Source of the DNA: Saitoella complicata NRRL Y-17804
Taxonomy: Eukaryota > Ascomycota > Saitoellomycetes > Saitoellales > Saitoellaceae
Assembly (NCBI RefSeq): GCF_001661265.1
Contig: NW_017567005.1
Location: 124,001 to 188,000 of the forward strand
DNA: 64,000 nucleotides
Direction: 5' to 3'
The stretch's first letter is position 1. Every line of letters starts with the position of its first letter. The notes under the pieces are model-generated. The model saw only the letters and a program-made list of their open reading frames with translations. It searched no databases and was not told the DNA's origin. This document shows positions 43,122-53,868 of the stretch, in pieces. Both the position numbers and the translations under genes were made by a program.

Positions 43122-44959
43122 ATGAGTCTGGATACACAGAGCACGGATCGTTCGTCCTCTACCATGGGCGTGGCTACCTTGATCCTGCTACCCATCATGC
43201 TTCTTTCCGCCATCACACCTGCGTCGTTTGTTTACACTGCGCTTGTTGTTCTTCATTCACTGGGATGGTCGAGTATACCGAAGATATTTGGGATCAAGAC
43301 GGGTTTGCAGAGGATTCTTCTGGGTTACGCGCTCGTTGAGGTTACCTTTTACCTGTGGTATCGCCGAAGGAAGAGATGGTTGCAGCGCGTAAGTATTCCC
43401 ATGGAGTATCAAAGAGGGGAGTCGCTAATCGTTCTTTTTCTTAGCCTTCTAGCAATAGCCCCCTTACAACACCGGAAGATCGCGTCTTCCTCTTTCGCCG
43501 ATGCCTGGCCGACCTCACCGCGGCAATGGAGCCGGGGAAGACGGAATACCCTCTACCCAGGGAGGCGCATGAAGCAGGATACTCCGCTGCAGATTTCTTC
43601 CGTGCATGGTTTTTGAACGCAAAGCTTAGCGATATCCACCGTGGTAATATCGAGGAGTGGATGCTCTGGGCACTGTTCAATATGGATTACGTCGATGTGG
43701 AGCAGCAGGATAAGGAAATGCAGCGCGCTATCTTTGTGGAGTTGCAGAATTATTGCAATGAAATCGAGGTGCTGCTCGGTGTGGAGCTACCTGATGGATA
43801 TAATCCCCGGATCAAGAGTATGCGATTGAACAAAGATGTCGTTCATATGAAACACCGGCCGGCGCTATGGTATTTGGTATGGATTTCAAAGACTTACCTC
43901 CGAGCAGTTTACTAATGCGCTGTATAGATCGTCGCAGGTCTCGATGCGTACACACAGATCCTTTTGCGCTCCCTCGGCTTCATGCATTTTGTACCCCGGA
44001 AGGATATTGTTAACTGTGTCTTCCCACCATCCTTTTCGCACTTGCGTCGTTTTACAAGGGAATCTAACTCGGCACTTTCGTACTGGTATCGCCCTCCGTT
44101 GACAGCGAGGAGTACAGCGAAACCCATTATCCTTATTCATGGTATCGGTACTGGGCTTCAGCCGTATGATGTGTTGATCAAGATGCTGTCAAAACACGAT
44201 GCGCCTATCTTTCTTGTCGAGTTGATGCATGTGTCGATGAGGATGGTCAACCGTATTCCTGGAAGGAGGGAGACTATTGAGGGCATCAAGAGGATGCTGC
44301 AGAAGGAGGGATACGAGGATGGTGTCGTGGTTGGGCACAGTTTGGGAACTGTTGTTTCGACGTGGTTGATTCATGACCCGGAGCCGCCTGTATCACATGT
44401 TATCCTTGTGGATCCAGTGGTATTCTTGTTGCATCTTCCGGATGTAGCATATAACTTCGTCTACCGTTTCCCGAAACGAGCGAATGAGTGGTTATTATGG
44501 TGGTTCGCAAGTCGGGAAGCCGGAATCAGTTACTCCCTCGGCAGAAACTTCTTCTGGTTCGAAAACATCTTATTCCGGGACGAGATCGGTTGCCGGACGA
44601 AGAAGGACATGGTTTTGGTCGGGCATGATGCAGAATGGGACAGATCACAAAGTCGACACGAAGGGAGGTGGGCCAAGAAGGCCTGTGTTGTCCTTGCGGG
44701 GAAGGATCAGATCGCACCGACGAAAGCGGTTTGGAAATATCTTAACCAAGGAGAGGAGCCGAATTACATTCAGCCTGGGCCTTATCAGCTGCCGCCTGGA
44801 ACGACGATGGCGCACACGCCTAATGGTCTGGACGTGGTATATTGCCCAGGACTGGATCATGCCTCGTTTCTACTGCCTCAGAACAAGGGAGTCGTGAGGT
44901 TCATCGCGGACAGAGCAGGGAAATGGGCGACGTCTTCTGATCATGAATTACTGAATTGA
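43122..44959 (+). CDS. Membrane-anchored alpha/beta hydrolase
   Basis: Exons 43122-43388, 43445-43876 and 43928-44959 (introns 56 and 51 bp) give 576 residues. One or two hydrophobic helices at the N-terminus (GVATLILLPIMLLSAI and following) suggest membrane anchoring. A helical region with REAHEAGYSAADFF and GNIEEWMLWALF precedes the hydrolase domain. The domain has the oxyanion HGIGTG (ILIHGIGTG), the nucleophile elbow GHSLG with S371, an acid after VLAGKDQIAP and a likely histidine in GLDHASFL. Fungal proteins of this shape are widespread but mostly uncharacterised. An esterase or lipase activity is likely; the substrate is unknown. Confidence 0.87.
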
Positions 44960-45533
44960 AACGGCGGATATAAGAAGGGATGGATGCACATTATAGATGA
45001 TAATAAATCTTTATTCGAGGTATAATAGGTTGTCAGTTACCGTAATCCATGTCAAGTGTGGCGCATGCATCTTCGCCCGTCTTCAGGCAATATTTTTAGG
45101 ATAAAGGTCGACTTCGACTTCGACGTCGAATCCATCCATGGCCATCAATCGCACCGCGAACCTCGACGACGATCAGCACATCGCAATTGTCAGAAGGTAG
45201 GTCGTGAAAATTTCCGTGTCATATCGTGGGTCAGCGGACTAGCAAAGGATGACAAAGTCAACAAATCATGGAGGTCACACAGTGATACCATCTTCAACTA
45301 AAAGCTTTTTAACTCTGAACGTATATCCGTTGGCCGTTGTGCGAGTCGTGGCATGGAAGAAAGTGTTTTTGAGAGCGGGATGCTAACATGTCTGATACAG
45401 AGGTTCCTCGATTGCAAACACTCCAGATCATGGTGTTTCCCTGTGCGACTAGTTTAACAGCTTAATGGATCCGTTCGAGGATGGAAAAAGGCATGTATTA
45501 TTACAAACTATAACGCTCGTTTTGTCCGCGCTT
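44960..45533. other. Convergent intergenic region
   Basis: 574 bp between two gene ends. It holds AT-rich 3' UTR sequence and a short phased repeat near 45107 (GTCGACTTCGACTTCGACGTCGA). No gene seen. Confidence 0.45.
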
Positions 45534-45983
45534 TTACTCCTCCATATCCGCTTTCCATCCAGTAAATGACTCAACGTTGCGTCCCGTCAGATAAGCCCCC
45601 AATGCCTCGCCAAGACTCGCAAAGAATAGCATAGGCGGTCCATTGTTCCAAAGCGACAACGTAATGAACAGAGCGGCAGCAATGAACCTTGCCGGTACAC
45701 TGTTGACCATGTACTTCTCATCACCGGACCGAATCGCCAAGATGTAGGTAACAGCAAAGCAGAAAGTTAGGGCTCCTACGGTGGCTGCCAAGGCGTCCTC
45801 GGTATAACTCAACATGTAGTCATCCCGAAAAACGGTGTTCCTGGGGAAGCAGAACGCAAGAGCACTGTTGCAAAGGATGATTTCTGGCCTGAGGATGAGG
45901 ATCACGCTCATGATCAAGGCAAACACGATTTGACATTGGATGTGTAGGTATAACCTGTTGCGTACTTCGGGAGAAAAGGCCAT
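45534..45983 (-). CDS. Small membrane protein, possibly ILM1-like
   Basis: 149 residues from the ATG at 45983 (MAFSPEVRNRLYLHIQC), intronless; the frame remains open to about 46121 without a conserved start. There are four hydrophobic segments: FALIMSVILILRP, ALAATVGALTFCFAVTYI, FIAAALFITLSL and MLFFASLGEALGAYL. The block KYMVNSVPARFIAAALFITL resembles the SVVPVRLLIFFIL region of fungal Ilm1 (increased loss of mitochondrial DNA), and the number and spacing of helices agree. Ilm1 is an ER-associated protein of unclear function. The match is by pattern memory, so family membership is tentative. Confidence 0.65.
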   Translation of the reverse strand: MAFSPEVRNRLYLHIQCQIVFALIMSVILILRPEIILCNSALAFCFPRNTVFRDDYMLSYTEDALAATVGALTFCFAVTYILAIRSGDEKYMVNSVPARFIAAALFITLSLWNNGPPMLFFASLGEALGAYLTGRNVESFTGWKADMEE

Positions 45984-46260
45984 TTCTAGACTTTGACTTT
46001 GGAGTTCTTCCAGATCTGCCGCATCCCATGGTGCAATCTGTTTCTGCTCATCGGCCGCGGCCCGACATCTCATGACCGTTGGTGAGCATATAGACAGCTG
46101 ATCTAGATCTACTGAAGACACGTCTCTATAATTGCAGAATGAACAAATAACTGTATTACGCCATATTGACGGCCAAGAAGTTGTTGTGGTAACAGCATGT
46201 CTATAATCAACATCGCAAAATCATCCACCATTTATTCATCGTCTTCCTCTTTAAACACAC

Positions 46261-48102
46261 TTAAGCCTCCTCCTCAGCACCACGAACAACAATACGCTCC
46301 CTAACACCATTCTTCTCACTCTGGTGCCCAACAATGTCGTCAAAGTTTTCCTGATTCGAAGCGATAACCGCACGAATCTTCCTCTTCTCAAGCCACTTCT
46401 CCTCGGGAATGAACCACCAACACGCAAGCGCGAAGAGGGTAACGGCACCCATGATGACAGGGGCATAGTTCAACCCAGCTCCGTCGACGGGGAAGAAGAG
46501 AGGGGAGAACATGACGCCGGACAAGAAGGTGTTCCAGAGGAATGCGATGAGGTGGAAGGGACGGGAGAGGAATCCGAGGGACCAGCGGGACTTCATGAGT
46601 TGGTGAGGCGTCAGGAAGAAACGTCCGAAAGCGATGAGACCCCAGGATGCGACAGTGGGGACACCGGATGCCGAGATCAGACTGGAGAAAGCGGTGGGAG
46701 AGGGGAGGATGGTACAGAGGACGATGGCGGAGACACCCCAAATGACCCACAATGCGTTCTTGGGCTGACCGTTGGGAGCGACCTTGGAGATCCAACCGGA
46801 GAAGGGCAAGACACCGTCACGTGCGATGGCGTAGACGAGACGGGAGGCAGCGACGATGGAGACGGAGGTGTTGAGGACGGTGGTGAAGATGATGAGAACG
46901 ATCATGACGACGGAACCGGCCTTACCGAGAGCGAGACTGTAGAGCATGACGAAAGGCTGGGGAGCGGTCAAGCTGGAGAAAGTGTCCAGATCGGGCATAC
47001 AGAATAAGAAGAGAATAACGTAAGGAAATCCGATGGCGACGCAAGAAACGGCAGACCACCAGATACCACGAGCAGCAACCAAAGAAGCGTTCTTGGTCTC
47101 TTCGGCAATATGTCCAGAAGCATCGAATCCGATCATGATTCCTCCGGTCGCAAAGAAAGACAACATCCAGTTCCAGGCGGGGGGAGCACCAGTCCAGTTA
47201 ATCGTCTCCAAGAAGGCAAACTCGGCGGACCTAAAGCCGTAGGTCTTGCTGACACCGATGGGGACCCAGATGATATTGAGCAAAAAGTCGAGCAGGATCA
47301 TGAAGACGGAAAGGCGGAAAATGTACTTGTACACCCTCGCACCTAAGAAACAAGTCGCCATAGCGATCGCGAGGAAGAGCTGGGAGCAGATCCAGGCAAG
47401 GGCACGGAATTTGATGTCCGAGGGGTCAGTGGTGAAAGATCCGCCCCAAACATTAATCTGGGAGAGCATGTAGTACGTCGCTCCCTGAGAGTTGGAGGCG
47501 ACGAATGTGGTCCATGCGGTGGTTGTCCACCAAGCGACCACGAAGGCGAAGAGACGTCCGAAACGGGGTCCGGCAGCTTCAGCGGCCCAGAAATAGATGG
47601 AACCGGCGGCTGGGAGGGAAGAACAGATCTCAGCCAAGACGGCAGCGGTAACCAAGACGAAAACGGAGGAGATAAGGTAGGTGATCCTTCAATGATATTA
47701 ATGCCTGTGATTGTGAAGGGAGTATAACGACTTACCAGTAAGCCTGAGGCCCACCACCGTAGATACCGATGGAAAAGGTCGCGCGAAGACCGCCGAGAGT
47801 GTAGACAGCGGCAAACGACGCCGCCCAACTCTCTAGCAGCTTGTACGAACGCACCAGAGTTTGCTTGTATCCAAGACGACGCTGTATGATGTGTAAGTGC
47901 CTGTCAGAAGGGGGAACTGGTACGAATCGAAAAGAAGAGAAACAAACGAGCCGCAGGGAAAGCGAAACGAATGATATCCTTTATTTCATTCTGTAAAATG
48001 GCAACTTTATCCTTACGCGTGTACGAACACGATCAAGTTATGACGGTCTGATCTCAGCCCGGCGACATATTGCTGCTGGTGATACTGTTTGCTCATTGCC
48101 AT
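46261..48102 (-). CDS. APC-superfamily amino-acid/GABA-type permease
   Basis: Plasma-membrane or vacuolar permease of the Uga4/Tpo5-like group. Secure exons are 47736-47881 and 46261-47686 (49-bp intron). They show the family motif RRLGYKQTLVRSYKLLESWA, then about 12 helices with EICSSLPAAGSIYFWAA, SGHIAEETKNAS and RDGVLPFSGWI. A candidate first exon at 48025-48102 (MAMSKQYHQQQYVAGL...) has a phase-0 donor and keeps frame across a 143-bp intron, giving 549 residues. Otherwise it is a 29-codon upstream ORF. The C-terminus is hydrophilic. The substrate is not predictable from sequence alone. Confidence 0.85.
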
Positions 48103-48813
48103 TTAAGACGGGGAAACAGTATCACCGCGTGGATCGCCGGGCACCCGTTTGTGCCATGTGAAGGACGAACCTGAGGATTTTATAGAGAGTAGATTTATTA
48201 GATCATCATGATTGATCTCGTTCATGAAGCGAGCGCAAGGAATGGGGTGACCATCGTAGGAATGTCAAAAAGGGCGACAATCGTCCGAAAATTGCGACCG
48301 TACGTTGTAACTGATTCTCCGAAGAGGCAGTGTATCATACCAAGAGAAGCTCGTCATCGTCCACGATGCTGGAAGCCGAAGAGACGGGAGCTGTTGGATC
48401 GACTACCTGGTCGGACATTGTCGTTGGCGTTGTGTTTTTCCAGGGTCTTTTCTCGAAACGTAAAAAATCCCGAGGGCAAGGTGTTGCATAAAGATCGGCA
48501 GTTAAACCATAATAGCCGAGCCGACCGCAACAACTTTACGTTTACCCGAAATCACCGGATCTGAACAGAGAGGGATCAAAGGAGGATTGGTTTTCTCTTC
48601 ACTCCTAAAATATAGCTCTGTATGACATGCCTTGATTTTGTCCAATTGACAGCTCCATGTTTCCGCGTCGCGGCTCGAGTCCCTAGCGTTAACGTTGCCC
48701 CGCCCATATCCCCCGCGATATCGGAACCCGCCGCCAACTCGCCCAATCACCCCGGGAATAAAAGTCACCACCATTCACCATCCTCCTCCTCCTCCAGGTC
48801 AACGACAATTACA
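48103..48813. promoter_or_regulatory. Divergent permease/cytochrome b2 intergenic region
   Basis: 711 bp between divergent genes, so both promoters lie here. The 48208-48564 stretch is open on the plus strand but basic and featureless. A CCAAT-like CCCAATCACC near 48743 and a CCTCCTCCTCCTCC tract just before the CYB2 start look like core-promoter or leader sequence. Confidence 0.45.
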
Positions 48814-50412
48814 ATGGCTCTCACCGGTGAGGAAGTCGCTAAGCACAACAGCAAGGATGACTGCTGGGTCATCATCCACGGAAAGGCTTATGGTAAGTCA
48901 TCATTCCACTGCTTCCCGCAAGTCCGAGATGATTTACTGACCACTTTGGGTAGACGTTACCAACTTTCTCCCCGACCACCCTGGAGGTCAGGCTATTATT
49001 CTGAAGTATGCCGGGAAGGATGCTACTGGTATGTGGGGTCTCAACGCATCTCTATTATCTTCTTACTGACATGACCGCGATCCACAGCTGCCTACGATCC
49101 GATCCACCCTCCCTCAATCATCGCCGAAAACTTGAAACCCGAAAACCACAAGGGCGAGGTCGATATGGGCTCCGTCGCCGTCGAGTCTATTGAGGAATCT
49201 CCCGAGGAGAAGGAGAGACAGGCTCGTATTGCCGACATGCCTGCCCTCGAGGAGTGCTTGAATTTGACCGACTTTGAATCTGTCGCAAAATCTGTGATGA
49301 AGACGACTGCGTGGGCATACTACAGTTCTGCCGCTGACGATGAGATTACCGTGCGTGAGAACCACGCTGCGTTCCACAGGATCTGGTTTAGGCCGCGTGT
49401 GTTGGTGGATGTCGAGCATGTTGATATCTCTACGACGATGCTCGGGGCGAAGGTCGATTGTCCGTTTTACGTCACTGCTACTGCTCTTGGCAAACTCGGA
49501 AACCCGGAGGGTGAAGTCGTCTTGACTCGTGCCGCTCACCAGCACAACGTCATCCAGATGATCCCCACCCTCGCTTCCTGCTCCATGGACGAGATCATGG
49601 ATGCGGCTCAGGCGGATCAGGTTCAGTGGCTGCAGCTTTACGTCAACAAGGACCGTGAGGTTACCAAGCGTATCGTTCAGCATGCCGAGAAAAGGGGGTG
49701 TAAGGGATTATTCATTACGGTCGATGCGCCGCAGTTGGGTAGACGAGAAAAGGACATGCGTGTCAAGTATGGTGAGCAGGCTGCCAATGTTCAGGGCGAC
49801 GAGGACGGTGTGGACAGAAGTCAGGGTGCTGCTCGTGCTATCTCGAGCTTCATTGACCCGAGCTTGTCGTGGAAGGACATCCCCTTTTTCAAATCGATTA
49901 CCAAGATGCCTATCTTGTTGAAGGGTGTGCAGTGTGCCGAGGATGCTATCATGGCTGTCGAAGCTGGTGTCGATGGTGTGGTCTTGTCTAACCACGGTGG
50001 TCGCCAGCTCGAATACGCTCGTCCTGCCATCGAGGTCTTGGTCGAGGTCAGGCAAGCTCTCCTCGAGAGAAACTGGTTGGACAAGTTGGAGATCTACATC
50101 GACGGTGGCATCCGTCGTGCTACCGATATCATGAAAGCTCTTTGCCTTGGCGCCAAGGGTGTCGGTATCGGTCGCCCGTTTTTGTACGCCATGTCTGCGT
50201 ACGGCGAGAAGGGTGTTAGCAGGGCAATGCAGTTGCTCAAGGATGAGATGGTGATGAACATGCGCTTGATCGGTGCGCAGAAGATTTCTGATTTGAACCC
50301 GGCTATGGTTGATACGAGGGCTTTGTCGTTCCATGGAAGCCACCCCACCGACAACTTGTCCCTCCAGGTGTACGACACGATGAGGTTGCCCGTGGCCAAG
50401 GCCAAGCTATGA
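48814..50412 (+). CDS. cyb2: Flavocytochrome b2 (L-lactate dehydrogenase, FMN)
   Basis: Oxidises L-lactate (or a related 2-hydroxyacid) and passes electrons through heme b2. Exons 48814-48892, 48954-49028 and 49088-50412 (introns 61 and 59 bp) give 492 residues. The cytochrome b5 domain starts at residue 1-5 and carries heme ligands H35 (LPDHPGG) and H58 (DPIHPPS). The FMN domain has AWAYYSSAADDE, TATALGKLG, QLYVNKDR and VLSNHGGRQLEYARP with the catalytic His. Unlike yeast Cyb2 there is no N-terminal presequence or sorting signal before the b5 domain, so the mature location may be cytosolic. Confidence 0.95.
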
Positions 50413-50573
50413 GTATGCTGTAGTTGTGGTTTTTGTGTATGAGTATTCGAGGAGACATTCTTTATGGGACGCGCATTATAGTATTATTAGGTGTTACGGA
50501 GACAAATAGGAATATACCCCCATCTGCTGCAAATTTCTTCGTCCAGTCCAGTAAATCAATGAAACAAACGCCT

Positions 50574-51092
50574 TTACACCGGCAATGCAGAAGTTGCTCC
50601 TACAACCCAGTTCAACGTAGGAGCGATCGCGGGATGTCTAACAACGGGACCGATGACCGGCAGCGACCGCAAGAATGAGAGAATGACCTGACCTATCGTC
50701 AGCAATTAACGCTCCCGGCAACGAAGTGGTGACATACCGGAAAGAAACTTCCAAACAGGTTCAAGAAACCAAACAATTCAACAGCCACACCGGTAATTGG
50801 CCATTTGATTAAGACCATAAAGATTCCACCGAGGAAACATGCGGTACCACGAACTTTCTCCTTCCGTGCGAAGAACGCAATCGTCTTTTGCCATCCAATA
50901 ACGAGCGTAATACCGGCGAGGAACAAGAGCTATACAACGGTCAGCGGGGTGTCATTGCAAACAGAGTGGGGTTCACACGTTGCCGATTGCCAAGAGTCCT
51001 CCGTCGAAGAACATCATGATTCCAAGGAAGAAGAAGCCCGCGCCAAAGGCAGTCATAGCGACACCGACTTTCTGACTGTCTGTTAACCACAT
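50574..51092 (-). CDS. got1: Golgi vesicle transport protein Got1
   Basis: Small four-helix membrane protein of the Got1/Sft2 family acting in ER-Golgi traffic. Exons 50979-51092, 50738-50929 and 50574-50687 (introns 49 and 50 bp, all phase 0) give 139 residues, against 138 in yeast. It begins MWLTDSQKVGVAMTAFGAG, the family start, followed by FDGGLLAIGN, LFLAGITLVIG, RGTACFLGGIF and the C-terminal helix FGFLNLFGSFFPVILSFL. It is divergent from NSE1 across 164 bp. Confidence 0.95.
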
Positions 51093-51256
51093 TGCTGGAA
51101 TCGATTGTTATCGCGTCTCGAGGTTGACTTTCGTTGTGCCGGCGATACCTACTGTATAGTACAGTACAAGTACACGTGCACTCAAATGCAAACGCGCCCA
51201 GCTTGAGTTAAACCTTAATTGCAACCGAGGAGAGACGACAATTGAAGCAGTAAGCA

Positions 51257-52189
51257 ATGGATGACCGCGAGTATGGAATTGGGCATCGCGCGTTCTTGCA
51301 GGCCATGATGGCTCGTCGTGCTGTACCATTGCCGGAAGCAGTGGCGGTGCTCAAGGCCATTCAAACCCAAGCTCTTGGAGGTAAGTTTGCTTCTTGCAGA
51401 GCATATCACCGTAGCTTACGTGACAAAGCAGATCATCGACCTGGGGACGAACCATATGTCGGTGAAGGTACAGTGGATGACTTTATCGCCATCATCAACG
51501 ATGGAATCTCCGACCTTGAACTCGAGATCCGCAAGACCGTCCACCAGAAAGACGGCGTACCAGTATGGGCCCTCGTCAACACAACATCGGATGAAATTGC
51601 AAAGGTTGCTACAAATCACAATGCGTCAGAAATTGCATTCTTTCGACTGCTGTTGAACGACATCTTCATCCACAAGAACACACCACAAGCTGAGGTTATG
51701 GCGGTCAGTTCAATCGACGCTCTGAGACACGGAAGACATGAAGATGTGAAGTTGACGCAGCAAATGACGGAAAGAGTGTTGGAGAAGTTTGTGGAGGAGG
51801 GATGGTTGGAGTGTTCTGATGAAGCTTACTACGCGCTTTCGCCGCGTACGCTCCTCGAACTGCAGACTTACCTACAAGAAGAATACAACGGCGACGAAGA
51901 TGAGGATGGAAACGCTATCGTACGGATAAAGAGCTGTCGGGCCTGCAAGGATATAATCACGGATGGTCAGCGGTGCTCGAATATGCGGTGCGAGTGCCGT
52001 TTCCATGACTTCTGTGCAACAAGGTTCTTCACTGGTTCGAGGCAAACCAAGTGCCCAATCTGCAAGACTGAGTGGACTGGTGATGCCTATGTTGGTGAAC
52101 GAGCTGCTGTACGCGGCCGAGGTGACAGAGGACGGAGGAGAAGCAGGCAACACAGAGAACTAGAGGAGGAATATGAGGAGGACGAGTAA
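51257..52189 (+). CDS. nse1: SMC5-SMC6 complex subunit Nse1 (RING-like)
   Basis: E3-type subunit of the SMC5/6 DNA-repair complex, partner of Nse3. Exons 51257-51380 and 51432-52189 give 293 residues. Tandem winged-helix-like regions (about 1-190) include GHRAFLQAMMARR and EIAFFRLLLNDIF. The variant RING follows: CRACKDIITDGQRC, CECRFHDFC, then CPICKTEW. The tail is basic and Arg-rich, then acidic. The 51-bp intron (GTAAGT...GCAG) is a multiple of three and has no stop, so an unspliced transcript would stay in frame. Confidence 0.93.
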   Translation: MDDREYGIGHRAFLQAMMARRAVPLPEAVAVLKAIQTQALGGKFASCRAYHRSLRDKADHRPGDEPYVGEGTVDDFIAIINDGISDLELEIRKTVHQKDGVPVWALVNTTSDEIAKVATNHNASEIAFFRLLLNDIFIHKNTPQAEVMAVSSIDALRHGRHEDVKLTQQMTERVLEKFVEEGWLECSDEAYYALSPRTLLELQTYLQEEYNGDEDEDGNAIVRIKSCRACKDIITDGQRCSNMRCECRFHDFCATRFFTGSRQTKCPICKTEWTGDAYVGERAAVRGRGDRGRRRSRQHRELEEEYEEDE

Positions 52190-52302
52190 GACATGCGGAA
52201 AACGAACGTTTTCCATAGCACATCGGACGGGAAGGCGTAAGGGCGTTTATATTGGCTTCTTAGGATCATTTTATTATCAATCATATCGCACCTTTGATGC
52301 AC

Positions 52303-53712
52303 CTAATCATCAAGAAGCGTCTTGATCCCTTTTGTTTTCAGGTTGGCCTGCGCGTTCCCTGTCGCAGCCTCCTCTGTTGCATCATACTCCGAGTAGATGA
52401 CTTCATCGACGATATCCCATGTCACATCCTCCGCTATCTGCTCATCAAATCGTTCGTGTACTGCTCGAACATTGGCTTTCTTGTCCTGAAGCAGTCCGTC
52501 TTCAGGTGATGCGTCGAAATTTGGCCCAAAATTGAACTTGATCATGCCTTTCCGGAACACGCTCACGGCCGGATAATATCCAAGCATGCCATCGTCTATT
52601 GATTCTTCCTTGTTATTTTGTGTTGAATTGGGCGGCATGAAGGAATAGAGGTCTTCGAAGGCTGTGCCCATGGGTTTACCGTTCTTGTACACCTTGATGA
52701 AGGATCCCGGTAATGTCGGGGGCTCGGCCGCCTTTTTCCCATTCAGCACGGGGTCCATAAGATTGTCCATTGCTTTTGAGACGGCATAGTCCGGCAGTTC
52801 AAATGCTAGCTGACCTTTCCATCGAATGGGATATCGATCATGTCGAAAAGGATGTGGTACTTTCTTGTCAGGGTATTGTGAGGCGAGTGTTGGGAGATGG
52901 ACATGAATGCCAATGACATCGCCAGTGCCGAATGACTCGCTCATGAAAGGCCGTGGTCGGGATAAGTGAACCTTCTGGCCTTCCTGGTCACGGAGACCGT
53001 ACGAGTACCCATCTGATCCGACTGGACCTTCCTGCGATGCCTCTCTTCGCGCCAAGCCTACTCGTACGTGCCCACCCTGATCTCCTCCACCACGAAGCAC
53101 TTTGCATTCGAAATACCAACTGCCCTCGCGCAACATCACATTTGCTCGCGCCATTCGGAACCCTCTGTCCGTCGTTACCGTTAGTCCATCTTTGTCGAAT
53201 AACACTGCCGGACTCATATCGTGCCAGTTGATTCGTGGGCCGTAAGGGGGTACTTCCGTGTAACTGTAAACGATGCTTGGCATCAGAGGTGCTGGAACAC
53301 ATGGCATATACCAGAAGCTTCGTCGGTTCCGTAGATAGTCGGCCGAGAAACGGAACAGTTGTGTGGCCTCGGCGCTCTCGTCGATAGGGGTCATTAGAGG
53401 CGGCCCCGGCAGTTCATTGTAGTCTGTTTCTTTAACAGGTGGAGGGCGATGTCGCGGCCGCAGTGGTGGATATGTTTCAGCATTCCTTTGACCCTTCTTG
53501 TCTGTTTTTCTCGAGTCCTTCTTCTCCCGCGCCTCTCTCGCTTTCTTTGATCTCGAGGTGCTGTCTGACGGGTTGGCACGCTTGACCATCTTCGTCTTGA
53601 TCCCTGAGGCCGTCACGACCGCGTCCTGCCACACCGTTGAAGCTGGACCATTGCTGACTGGCTGCTCTTCCTGGTGAAGCGACGGCGAACGGCCCGGCAG
53701 TGTATGCTCCAT
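52303..53712 (-). CDS. bre2: COMPASS subunit Bre2/Ash2 (SPRY domain)
   Basis: Subunit of the Set1/COMPASS histone H3K4 methyltransferase. 469 residues, intronless, starting at the ATG at 53712 (MEHTLPGRSPSLHQEEQ). A basic Lys/Arg/Ser-rich segment (about 40-90) is followed by a split SPRY domain: SPAVLFDKDGLTVTTDRGF, ANVMLREGSWYFECKVL, HVRVGLARREAS and GDVIGIHVHLP, then after an insert GSFIKVYKNGKPMGTAFEDL and GYYPAVSVFRKGMIKFNFGP. No PHD finger or winged helix is present, so it fits fungal Bre2/Ash2. The longer upstream open frame overlaps ENP1 and is not coding. Confidence 0.92.
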   Translation of the reverse strand: MEHTLPGRSPSLHQEEQPVSNGPASTVWQDAVVTASGIKTKMVKRANPSDSTSRSKKAREAREKKDSRKTDKKGQRNAETYPPLRPRHRPPPVKETDYNELPGPPLMTPIDESAEATQLFRFSADYLRNRRSFWYMPCVPAPLMPSIVYSYTEVPPYGPRINWHDMSPAVLFDKDGLTVTTDRGFRMARANVMLREGSWYFECKVLRGGGDQGGHVRVGLARREASQEGPVGSDGYSYGLRDQEGQKVHLSRPRPFMSESFGTGDVIGIHVHLPTLASQYPDKKVPHPFRHDRYPIRWKGQLAFELPDYAVSKAMDNLMDPVLNGKKAAEPPTLPGSFIKVYKNGKPMGTAFEDLYSFMPPNSTQNNKEESIDDGMLGYYPAVSVFRKGMIKFNFGPNFDASPEDGLLQDKKANVRAVHERFDEQIAEDVTWDIVDEVIYSEYDATEEAATGNAQANLKTKGIKTLLDD

Positions 53713-53868
53713 GGATGAATGCTGGATGTATGCTGGCTGTCTGCTGCTTGCTTGGACGCGGACGACATGCCCCCCCTGAGCCGCGCATGCGCTCCCAATA
53801 TTTTTGCGAAAGTCGAATCGATCGATAACCTCCAAAGGAAAGAAGCAATTCTTTGTACCAGCGAGAAA
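53713..53868. promoter_or_regulatory. Divergent BRE2/ENP1 promoter
   Basis: A 156-bp spacer between two divergent starts, presumably a shared promoter for a chromatin gene and a ribosome-biogenesis gene. No specific motif was assigned. Confidence 0.45.

Noticed and set aside
46324-47007. 227-codon open frame antisense to the permease
   Set aside because: An Asp/Glu/Gly-rich shadow of hydrophobic-helix codons on the other strand; no independent signal.
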